From Liquidambar formosana (taxonomy: Eukaryota > Streptophyta > Magnoliopsida > Saxifragales > Altingiaceae): a stretch of DNA of 64,000 nt. The notes under the pieces are model-generated. The model was not told the DNA's origin and did not search any database. It saw only the letters and a program-made list of their open reading frames with translations. Position numbers and translations under genes: made by a program. The stretch is taken from positions 16,119,133 through 16,183,132 of the forward strand of contig CM077833.1 in NCBI GenBank assembly GCA_039720395.1, given 5' to 3'. Positions 24,477-37,200 of this stretch are shown in pieces (positions within the stretch are counted from its first letter, which is position 1; every line of letters begins with the position of its first letter).

Positions 24477-27400
24477 ATGGCTACTTCATGTGAAAGGTGG
24501 ATTGATCGTCTTGAGTACTCCTCATTGTTCTGGCCTCCCCCCCAAGACGTGCAGCAACGAAAGGTGTGGCTTTCTTTTCCCCGTATGACAGTTTATTGTT
24601 TCAGTTTGTTTTTATATTTGCTTATTGCCCATTATTGGCTGCTTGTTTTTATCCTTTCAAAATGGTAGTACAAGTTGTTGCTTTTTTTTTTTTTTTTTGG
24701 GTTCTCGCTAACTCGACCTTGATGAATTGGTTGCATCGAATTAATAAGAACTTTAACTCTAATGAAAATCAGGCAGGGAAATTCAAGCTCAACATAATTC
24801 TTCATATAGGCTCTGGGAAAGATTCAAAAGATTGTTATATGAATTGTTTAAGACTCAAATGCATTTTTGGAAAGACAAGTTGGTTGTTTATGAGTGCCCC
24901 TTTTTGTTGCTGGCACGTGATGCCCAATTTTAAGTCAAGCCTATTAAAGCTTGATTTGCTGTGTGAAGACATGCGATGTCTTCTTGTGTAGAGCACCTGA
25001 TGCCATCCACTTGTCTTATAAGCATGTGATGCCTTCTCAATTTGAAAGAGGAGATGTTAAAAAGTGGTCAATCTTAGGGGGATTGGCAGAGCATTACCAA
25101 CTGAAGACCCGACAATCATTGATCTACGATTGAGTGACAAATTGAATGTGATTGTCACCCATCAATTTGATGGGGAGTTAGGTGGTTGTATGGGATTTTG
25201 GAATGCTTTGCTTCATGGTATCATTTGTCATGATTTGGTTAAGGAACAAAATTTATCTTTTTTCCATAGGAATGACTGAAACATTTCCTTTTCTTACTTA
25301 ACTGAAACAAAACATTATAGGAATCTTGAAAGTCCTTGGCTTTAATTGAAATGAAGATGTTTTAGACAAAACTGATGACGTTTTAGACAAATCGACTAAA
25401 ATAATGACGTTTTGGTCAAAACCGATCACAGATGAAAACATTTCTAAAAAATTTAGGTTTTTGAGAGATTCTTAAAAATTTATGCTTGTTTTTATTTTTT
25501 TTCATTTTTCAAATGTGAAGAGAGAAGAGAGGAAAGAATTGAGGAGAGAGAGGAATTTCAAAGGAAAATGCTAAACATCCCATAAAAGAGATCTTGTAAA
25601 AATTCCATTCTCTCACATGAGGTGGGATTGTTATAGGATTACTTCTACATATGTATAGCACAACTCAATCCCATAAGCGTAATGGTGTCCATATTGTCAC
25701 AATGGATCACCCAACAAAATCCAACGAATTTGGACTAAGAAGATGGAACTTGAAATTTATATTAACTTTAATTATTTAAATAGCAAGTATCAGTCAGTAC
25801 AATTAATTTGTCTACCAAAAATTTATTAATTTATTTTTATGATTAATAGTACAAAATATTTGTGACAATCATATAATTATAAGATAGTATCAAAATGGTA
25901 AATAAATACTGTAACTAAAAATTTTGTGAAGTCTATATCTATTTGGATGGGTGTACAGGCCTCAAACGTATTAAGTTAATCATTTAATACACTTATCTAA
26001 ACATATAAATACTCTTTTCTCCGTTTCCATGTGTTTCCAATTTTTTTCACCATTTCCTTGAGTTTCTCATAACGTTTCAGGACATTTCTGTTTTGAGGAT
26101 GACCAAAACAACATGTTGAAGCTGAAATTTAGTACCTTGGATTTGATTAGGTTACATATGGTTAGATGACTTTTTAGTTTCCCTAAGTATTTAAGATTTT
26201 AATCTATTCTCTTCTAGGGTCTTGATTGACCACATTTCTGGGTTAAAATATAATGGTAATTTCTGAAGCTTCTCCTTTGTGCTAAAGGTTGTGGCGATCA
26301 CTTATTAGCGAAAATGACCATTTTCTTGATGCAACTGTTTTTGAGCATTCTCAAAGTTATCCTTGTTTTCTAATTGACTGTCATTTCCTGTTATTTAGAT
26401 TTCACCCTCTCTTTGTCCATCTCCTACAGTAATTGATACTCATGCTTCTTTCTTTGTTGTTTCATGCCAGGCTCAAATTACTGCCTATGTTGAGTACTTT
26501 GGTCAGTTTACATCAGAACAATTTCCTGAAGATATTGCTGAGGTATGGTCGTCTGTTTTTTCATCTTTGAACTTCTTTTCCTTATTTGTTGGGAACTTGA
26601 ATGAAATACACAGTGAACTCATTCCAAATGTAGTAACTATGAATATATATAATTTTAAAATGCACATCACAGATGTTGCTTACTGATATATATATTTTGG
26701 CAGCTGATCCGGAGCCGTTATCCATCAAAGGAAAAACGCCTCTTTGATGATGTTCTGGGTATTGGTGTTTCACCCATGTTGCTTTATACAATAGTTGATC
26801 ACTCCTATAAATTGTCATTCCTAAAACTTATTTTCTGTTGTATTGGGGCTGCTTAGTGATTTATATATGTTTTAATCCATTTCCAGCGATGTTTGTCCTT
26901 CATCATCCGGAGCATGGGCATGCTGTTGTCCTTCCAATTATTTCATGTATCATTGATGGTACGCTGGTGTATGATAGGAGTAGTCCTCCCTTTGCTTCTT
27001 TCATTTCCTTAGTCTGCCCAAGCAGTGAGGTATGGAATTACCTGAACAAATTAATTTGGGCTACTTTTATGTTCCTTCTTTATATTAGGCTAAAATGTTT
27101 TTATTTTCTTTTGTTTATTTCCCATTTCTTCCAATTCTTAATTCATTCAGTGGGGCATGTGATATGTTTTGTAAGTAGAAGAGAGACTCTTGACAGTGAT
27201 GCTTTCTTTAATTGCAGAATGAGTATTCCGAACAGTGGGCTCTGGCATGTGGGGAAATTTTGCGAATTTTAACTCATTATAATCGCCCAATCTACAAGGT
27301 GGAACACCAGAATAGTGAAGCAGATCAAAGCAGCAGTGAAGCAGATCGAAGCAGCAGTGGAAGCCATGCTACAACAAGTGACTCTATAGATGGGGGATCC

Positions 27401-28186
27401 TGTCATTCACCTTCGTTGCAACAGGAGAGGAAACCTTTGAGGCCCTTGTCTCCCTGGATTACTGATATATTGCTTGCTGCACCTCTGGGTATCAGAAGTG
27501 ATTACTTTCGTTGGTGAGTGCTTTTTTGTTGTTGTCGTTTTCCCCCCCTTTTTTTTTTCTTCGTTCTTTAAATGGCATGGTGTTATAATTTTGATTAGGA
27601 AAGTCATCAAAATTATGAGGCCGTTTGCATCAGTGTTTTATTTTAATTTCTGAAAAAATTGGACCACCTTGCATTTTACATATATGTGAGAGAGAGAGAG
27701 AGAGAGATTTTGGTGTCAATGGACAAGAAGAAAATGAGGATGGGGATAGCCTGGTGAAGAATGAAGCAACTAGGGTTTAATTGGGGATGAAGAAGCCAAG
27801 AAGGGGGACTATAGGCTAGGGATTTTTTTTTCCCCTCCTAAGCTGTTGTATGGAGATGGGTCCTTTAGGTTTCTAGTGTTCCTTGATTGTGATAGGATGT
27901 TCATATTCCACCTTATGAAGTTGATTCCACCTTTATGAAGTTGTACATCCAACAAAAAATGACATTTAAAAAATAATTTATAAGAGAAAAATGCTGATGC
28001 AAATTTATTTTAAATTTTTGAATTTGAAATTGTGGTTATTGGAGAGATACATGAGATGGATGGTTACAAAAGATAAAGTAACGACCTTATCCAACATAAA
28101 TTTTAACCCTAACGTTTACTTCTGTTTTAAAATCTAATGAGGATCTTTTAGTTTTTTGATGTGCGCATCCAACCAAAGTTACAGAC

Positions 28187-28230
<44 letters not shown>

Positions 28231-31200
28231 GGTGGTCAGGTTTGGCTTGTTTTGGGCCAATCCCCGAGTTGACATTGGGTTGGGATATATTAGCCCAAGC
28301 CTATCTCTAGCTATCAATAGGCCAGCCAAGGCTAGCACAATGATCAGGCTGGGTTTCGGCTGGATTGGGTTCAACCTGCCAAGTTTCTGCCTTACCTCAA
28401 AGTCTTACAAAATTGCTATATTTGTCTTTTTCCAAGCACCCAAAGTATGAGGCATGCCATCTCCAAAATCTCCTTCTCCACTTATCATTGGATATTACAA
28501 CCCAATCCCTCATTAAATCACCTTGCGACTTTGGCAACACCCAACAAACACTAAACAAAGAGATCTTTAGAAAGCTGCCAACCTAATTCAGTTTTATTGG
28601 TTCAAAGTCACTGGTTTCAATATTTCCCATACATAATCCTTTGCCATTCTAGAAAATTAGAATTTTTAAACATATATCCGTATCCTGTTTCTCGATACTT
28701 AAAGACGCTTTAGAGTGTCCCCATATCCCAAGATTCGGGATAATACGAATTCGATTCCTAGACATGCACCTGCACTTGATACTTGTTTTAGAGTCCATGT
28801 AATATAGGAGATGGCATCATGGGCTCTGGTTGATTTGGCAGATTTTGTTTTTCAAATGTGGTCTGCTTCTAGCTATCATAATTTGTTGGGTATCTCGTGA
28901 CATGAGGTAGAAGCAATTAGTAGTTGTTGAATGTAGTGTAGCAGCAGAATTCATGGCCATAGTGCATGACCGGCTTCAACTCCTATCAAGAGAATCATCA
29001 TGCATAATTTGTTGACTAGTGATTTTGTATGGGGTGATAAAGGCGATGATAGCATTTCCTGCACCTTAGTTGAGTGTGATAGAACAAAGCACACCAAGGC
29101 TGATTGATGCTTCATAAGAGAGAAGCTCTAGTTTAACTTGAAATCCAAATGTCAGCCCAGCTCAACTGTGTAAATCGAGATTACAGACATAAAAATTATT
29201 TCTATAATTTCATGATTTATTGTATATAACATCTACTAGAAAGAGAACCTAATACCTCAATCTCTCTCATCTCTCTTTCTTTCTTCCTCTTCCTATTTAT
29301 TTTTCTTTTCTTTTTATTTTTTATTATTATTATTATTATTTATGATAAGAAACAACTTGTATTAATCATAAAAGAAAAATACAGATTTGGACAAGGAGTC
29401 CAAAAGAGAGAACAAGAAACAAAATAAGGCCCAACCCCAATAGAACCACCAAACCAAGCAGCCAAACAAAACAAAAACAAAGCCTACACATCCACAGCAG
29501 AAAGCCACAAGCCAAACAACAAAATCAACTGAAATCAACTCAAGGAGGATAAAAGTGGCCCCAAATGGCAATTCTCTTGATAGGCTTCAAAGCACAAATC
29601 TCAATCCAGTTTCTCACAATAAAAAAAAGAGGAATTCCATCAAAAGATTTGTCCACTGAAGCCTACAAAGAAGCGAGAAAACACACCTTATCCCACATGC
29701 CATCAATCTCGTCACAAGTGTCTCTAAAAATCCTAGCATTCCGTTCGATCCAAACTACCCACAAAATGGCCATAATTGCACAGCTCCCAAACACCTTCGC
29801 TCTTTTGGAACTATCCAAAACTTTGAAATCCACCTTGAGCATACCAGCAATGAATTCTGGTTTGACCCAACTCAAGCCGGCCAGAATAAAGAGGTGCTGC
29901 CATAACTCAATTGAAACCTTGCAATGAAGGAATAAATGATCCACAGATTCTCCCTTCTTTCTACAAAGAGCACACCACTTTGGAGAAAGACAATAATATG
30001 GTCTTTTCCTTTGAACCCAATTATTCATATTAGTTCTCTGATGGGCAGCCGACCAGGCCAAAATCTTAACCTCCAAAGGCACAACAACTTTCCAAATGAA
30101 TCTGGCAGAAGTGAAAACTGGAACCGAGGAATTCTCTCTTAGAGAATCAAAATAGGATTTAGAAGAAAACAAACCTGAAGAGTGCTAGTCCACAATCTCT
30201 TCCTATTTCTTCTTTTACTCTGGTTCTTGTGATCTGAGCATACAAAAACTGGTAGGTGTCTAAGTAGTGATTGTTATTCAATTTGTTATTATGGGAAATG
30301 AGATATATCGTATATGCATACTATCTCAAGTGGGAATGTTGACAGCGTTTTATTTTACAATTAATAACTATAAGTGTGAACTTGGTCTGGTGACAATTTT
30401 TCTCTTTTTGTTAGCAAAAATTTCTTAAATTGAGAGTGTAATAATGACTTACTGTTTTTTTTACTTTTATATATAAATTTATGGGTGGTGTGTGTGTATG
30501 CCAACAGTATTGAGGTAAACCATTTGTAAGTTAGCTTTTTCCATGGAGGGTCCATAAGTCATGGTTGATGGCATGTCATAGACTACTTAAGCACCACATT
30601 GGTTGATTGGTAGGATGATTCAATTGATGGTGTTATGAGATGTATTGGGGAATTCTAGTCTTTGTATGTCCTTTATTATATAATAAGATCTTAAGGTATT
30701 AGGGTTAATTCATTATACCCTATGACCATGTTTTACAATAGATGGTGTACTATTTTTCAAGCATAGGAGCAGTATATGATTATGGGTTTCATTTGATGAG
30801 CAAACTGTCACATAATTGACTTAGGAACATATTTTGATCTTTCTGGGAACTTCTTTTAATGAATCGATTTAATCGAATTGGGCATAGGGCGCTTATTCTT
30901 GGAGATCAATAACCATTTTATGGATAAGCAGGTGCAGCTGGTGTCCTGGGAAAATATGCTGCCGGAGAGCTCAAGCCGCCTACAACTGGTAAGTTTCTGT
31001 TCTAGTATGGAAAATGATTCTGCATGCTCTGGTTATTCATATAAGTTATAATTTATATGAATTGGATATTGTGGTTCCAAGTTCTACTGTTCTAGTTTCT
31101 AAATATTATAAGCAATTCTGGCCTCTTTTTTCACTGGACACCTCTCGACAATTCTTTGGGTAGCTTGTTTCTATAGGTTTTTTCTTTCTTTTTCCTTTTG

Positions 31201-34200
31201 GTATACTCCCTGTATACATGGCAATTGCCTTTCTTTAAATTAATACAACTTGCTTTGAACCTTTATCAAAAAAAATATATATATATATATGAGATGAAAT
31301 TTCATATGGCTACATTAGGGATTGTCTCAACTAGGACACCTGTAGAATTTCTTTCCAGCTTATGTTCTCGTTGCAGTGGATGGATAACATGAACTGAGGT
31401 GTGATAATGAAGCGATTTTGTGTAATTTTGAGAAAAGTAATAAATTATGTGACAATCTCACCTTTGGGCTATTGAGAAAAGTAATAAATGGGATATGGTT
31501 AATTTATCTGGAGGGAACCGGTTCGGTCTATCTAGATGTCTTATTAGTCACTTGCACCCTCCTATGATTTTGTGCAACCCTATTGTCTTGCTTTTTTTGT
31601 GCCTCAATATTTGGAAATTGCTTTATCAGATGCAAAATGAATAAGGATTGATTAGGGCTTTTGAGAAAAGTGATATATGGAATCTAGTTAATCTATCCAG
31701 AGGGAATGGGTTTGGTTCAATTGGATGTTTATAGTGAAATATTGGACACTAGTTGGTAAAGCTTTTGCTCTAACCCATGACATTGCTTGTGCTCCCAGTG
31801 AATGCATTAATGCCATTGCACTTTAAGGCAATAATCAAAAGTCTTCAATAGGGTAGGGGTATTACCGTTAATTTATCTTGGGCTATTGTACATCTGTAGG
31901 AGGAAATCTTATGTACATCTGCGGAAGGAAATCTTGTCTTGGACCTGAAGCTGTCTATGTCTTGATAGAGAAGTTTGAATTCTCGATTGATTTGTATACC
32001 TTATGTGAAGACTGAGGACTAACTAACAAATATCTTAACAAAAAGTACTATCAAGTGCTAACTTCAATTTTATTTTGGGGAAAGTAAACATGTGTGATTT
32101 TGTCCACCTACTTGAGGAGTGTTATGAACTAAGGGAATATGTTTATGTCAGATTTTAAGGGCATTCATGTAATTCTGATACTTATATAAAACACGAGGGA
32201 GAGAAAAAACTACCTTTCTTTTTGTTGTCATCATCCTCATCATCTTTTCTACTTTTTTTGTCTCATCTTTCTCCTCCCCTCTTAATTCTTATAAATTATA
32301 TTCTGAAATCTAACTTTTCTGTCATAACAAATAAACATAACAGATTAAATGACCTTGTTTTACTGAAAACCTAAGGGGGCTTAAAAACCATTAGTTGACC
32401 TGAAAAATTATAAAAAAATTCCTAGAACGAGGCCATACCCAATGATAAAGGTTGACTTGTGATAAAGATTTCAGATCCGTACATATTCAGGTTTCAACTG
32501 TATATCTTGTCCTTCCAATGTTAGAAGAAAAACTCTGCAGTTTGATCATGACACTCTTGTACCAAGTTAGAATTTGAAGATTGAACTTCTAGGGTTTCCT
32601 TTAGGTGAGGAGGAGAAGACAATGAAAATGTTTTCTTATTGATTGATTACCAGCCATAATATTTTGTGCAGGTGGATAAAGAAGTATTTGTGTTAGCCAT
32701 ATTTTTTAATTCTCCCATTATGGTATCAATTAGAGTCGCATATTGGTAACATTAAATGTGGATTTCTTAATGATTCAATTGTGATTGTTCAAAGCTGTAA
32801 TATGTATATACAATTGACCATACATTTCTGTGTCTGAAAAAAAAGGGATAGCTTTTATGGTTTTAACTACAAGAGTGATAATACCCCTGGAAAAATGGAT
32901 CACATTCTGTTGACTTCTGTTTTTTCTTAGCTTCTTCTCAGTGGATCTGGAAAGCATCCGCAGCTCATGCCATCAACTCCAAGGTGGGCTGTTGCTAATG
33001 GTGCTGGGGTTATACTAAGTGTTTGTGATGAGGAAGTTGCTCGCTATGAGACTGCGACTTTGACAGCAGCCGCTGTTCCTGCACTTCTGCTTCCTCCTCC
33101 TACGACAGCCTTGGATGAGCATCTAGTTGCTGGGCTACCAGCTCTTGAGCCATATGCACGTTTATTTCATCGGTGAATTTCTGGACTTCTCACTGTACTT
33201 AAGTGAGTTTTTTCTTGGAAATATTTCTTAAGTTTGTCTATTATGGGTTAGGTATTATTCAATTGCTACTCCAAGTGCCACCCAAAGACTTCTTCTTGGA
33301 CTTCTTGAAGCACCACCATCATGGGCTCCAGATGCACTTGATGCTGCTGTACAACTTGTGGAACTCCTTCGGGCAGCCGAAGATTACGCATCTGGGATGA
33401 GGGTAAGTTAGGTCATCCTAATTGCAACCATTTTGATATGCCGTGATGCTATTCTGGTGATATATCTTAATTTAAAGATATTCTTTCATTCCTTGGAATT
33501 CAATCATTAGCCCTTGGGACTCATCTAAGTTCGACCTTGAGATTATTTCATATCTATGACAGGACCTGGTTCAAAGTATTTCAAATGCTAAAGCTGTGCA
33601 TTTTATGTTTTACGAGTTGAATCTATTGTTCAAGTTTTACATTTTCTTATGTTATTTGGCCTTTGATAGACTTCGGATTTGGATATTTCAGTTACAGAGT
33701 AGAAAATAGTTGCCTGAATAATCGCTTAACTTTGTTAGGCCCGCCTAACGCATGCATCGTTATCTTATAAAAAGATCTGAATGAAGTTATATGGTATCCA
33801 ACATATATGGAAATTGGGATGGACTAGAATAATGTAGGATGCAAAACTTGAGTATAGTGACGTTAATTTTCATGGACATAAATATGATTGAAACAGCTTT
33901 GGAAATATCAGCTAACACATCAAGTTCTTCTAAATGTATTTGTTGTAATTGTTTTGCATTTATTGATGTAGCTACCGAGAAACTGGATGCATTTGCATTT
34001 CTTGCGTGCAATTGGGACTGCAATGTCCATGAGAGCAGGTATTGCTGCAGATGCTGCTGCGGCTTTACTTTTTCGCATACTTTCTCAGCCCGCATTGCTT
34101 TTTCCTCCGCTTAGACAAGTTGAAGGGGTTGAAGTGCAGCATGAACCTTTGAATGGATATATTGCAAGCTACAAGAAGCAGGTATTTATCAACATTATTG

Positions 34201-37200
34201 TTTTCATCTCTCTCTTTTATTCTTTGGGTTGAATGCTTCTGTTTCTGGGAGCACATTATGTAGCGATATACTTGAATCTAAAATTGTTTCACAAAAGTAA
34301 ACATTTATTAAACTTAACTGTCATTTGTAAAAAATGCTTCTGACCAGATACAAGTGCCTGAGACTGAAGCAACTATTGAAGCCACTGCCCAAGGGATTGC
34401 ATCAATGCTTTGTGCCCATGGCCCTGAGGTTGAGTGGAGAATTTGTACCATATGGGAAGCTGCTTATGGTCTGATTCCTTTAAGTTCCTCGGCCGTTGAT
34501 CTGCCCGAAATTATAGTTGCAACACCATTGCAACCTCCCATGTTATCATGGAACCTGTACATACCTCTCCTTAAAGTCCTAGAGTATCTTCCTCGTGGAA
34601 GTCCATCTGAAGCATGTCTCATGAAAATATTTGTGGCTACTGTGGAAGCAATTCTTCAGAGAACATTTCCACCTGAGTCCTCAAGAGAACATATCAGAAA
34701 AACAAGATACCTTTTTGGCATAGGGTCTGCCTCAAAAAACCTTGCTGTGGCTGAGCTTCGTACAATGGTCCACTCACTATTTTTAGAATCATGTGCCTCT
34801 GTAGAGCTTGCTTCACGCCTACTTTTTGTTGTGTTAACTGTTTGTGTTAGTCATGAAGCTCAGTCTAGTGGGAGTAAGAAACCAAGAGGTGAAGATTGTT
34901 ATCCTTCTGATGAAGTCGGTGAGGACCTGCAAGCAGTTTCTGAAAAGCAGAGAAACATGAGATCTATAAAAATGAAAAAACAAGGGCCTGTAGCAGCATT
35001 TGATTCTTATGTTTTGGCTGCTGTTTGTGCTCTCTCATGTGAGCTCCAATTGTTTCCTTTGATTTCAAGGGGGAATAATCATTCAGATTCTAGAGATGTC
35101 CAGAATGTAGCCAAGCCGGCAAAAAGAAATGGATCCTCTCATGAATTTCGAAAAAGTATTGACTCTGCGATTCGTCACACTCACAGAATATTAGCAATTT
35201 TGGAGGCACTTTTTTCACTGAAGCCATCTTCTGTTGGCACCTCATGGAGTTACAGTTCAAATGAAATAGTTGCTGCAGCTATGGTTGCCGCTCATGTTTC
35301 TGAACTATTCAGACGGTCAAAGGCTTGCATGCATGCTCTCTCTGTCTTGATGCGATGCAAGTGGGATAATGAAATTTACAGCAGGGCTTCTTCACTTTAT
35401 AACCTCATTGATATTCACAGCAAAGCTGTTGCTTCCATCGTCAACAAAGCAGAACCATTAGAGGCGCACTTAATGCATGCACCAGTTTGGAAGGATGCCC
35501 CAGTGTGTTTTAATGGCAGAAATAAAAATAAATATGCGAGGACAGGCCAATTAGAATCAGTCCATCAATCGGCCCGGCAGTGTGAGGATTCATCCCAATC
35601 AAATGCCAAGTTTAAAGCTGAGAAAGCATCACAATCAAATGAAGGGGCAGGAGATACCTCGGGTAAAAATATTGCAAGTTTCCCGTTAGATGCTTCAGAT
35701 TTGGCCAATTTCCTCACGATGGACAGGCATATCGGATTCAATTGCAGCTCACAAGTTCTTTTAAGTTCGGTACTTGCTGAGAAACAAGAGTTATGTTTTT
35801 CTGTTGTTTCACTGCTGTGGCACAAGTTGATTGCTGCCCCAGAAACACAACCTAGTGCGGAAAGCACTTCTGCCCAACAAGGATGGAGGCAGGTAATAAT
35901 TGTCTCATATCACATGGAGCATTACGTCTAATATAGTTTATTATCTTCACATTGCATGGTGCATTATGTCTAATCTAGCTTATTCTCTTCATTGTTGAAT
36001 ATTGTGTCATTATCTTGAAGGGAAAAATCCAAGCGCTTAAAGTGGGGATTAAAAACCATTGTAAAAGTATAGTCACATCTTATGACATGAATCCAAATAC
36101 GAAAACTCGGTGGGGCTTTCCCTACCTGCGACGTGCTGTATTGGTTCCCGGGTGCAGTGAAAAATGAGCAAGGGTTGCTAAGGCGTTCCCTCAAAGCGAG
36201 ATGCCACATCAGCGCCCGGATGCTGTGAGAAGTAGACAAGGGTTCTCATATTTGAATGGATGGGTGTGGGTAAAGAAATTATAGTCCAAGCGAGTAGGAT
36301 TCCTTTATAAACTTGGAACATAGGAGTATTAACAAGTAAAGGAATGGAATTAGTACATACAATGATTGGAAGAAGAATAAACATGGCTTGTTTAAGATAA
36401 ACTAAATGGGTTTGTAAAAAATTTAGTGAAATTGAAAATAAAAGATATAAACTTTGGTATAGAGGAAAGGACATGCATAGGAATGGAATAGGGATAATTG
36501 TAGCTAGAGATTTAAAAGAGGAAGTTGTAACGTTAAGAGAAAGGTGATAGAATAATATCGATAAAACTTTAGAGGGGAAGAAGTGATTTGTATAATTAGT
36601 GCTTATGCACCCCAAGTAGGACTGGATGAATCCATTAAATGATGGTTTTGGTAGGATATGGATGGACTAATTGGTGGGATACCTAACAAGGAGAATATTT
36701 TTATAGGAGAAGCCTTAAATGGTCATTTAGGAAAGAATAGTGGGGTGGATATAATAGGGTTCATGGGGGATATGAGTTTGGAGAGAGGTACCATCTTAGA
36801 ATTTGCTACGCCTTTTGATCTTGCAATTGCTAACACTTGCTTTCAAAAAAGAGATCAATATATAATAAAATTTAAAAGGTTGTGTTAATTGAATAGACTT
36901 TTTTTCTTACTAACAAGATGGTTCGAGGAGTTTGTAAGGATTGTAAAGTAATAACTGGAGAAAGTTTAACCACACAACATAGATCAGTGGTTTTAGATCT
37001 ATGTCTTAGGAGATGGAAGACAATGAATAGGGAAAATAGAAACCCGAGATCTAGGTGGTGGAACTTAAAAGGAGAAAAACGAATAATGTAAAAGGATAAA
37101 ATAAGAGAAAAAGTAGAATTTGGATGAAGAAACCAAACAATATGTCGAATGAAATGATTGGTGACATTATAAGAGTTGCAAAAGTAGTTCTTAGAGAATC

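Noticed and set aside
24405..24668. Longer GIGANTEA start using an upstream in-frame GTG
   Set aside because: There is no ATG upstream in frame. The ATG at 24477 begins the conserved N-terminus, and plant mRNAs rarely start at GTG.
33787..34256. Minus-strand open frames over GIGANTEA exon 9
   Set aside because: They are antisense shadows of a conserved GIGANTEA exon with correct splice sites.
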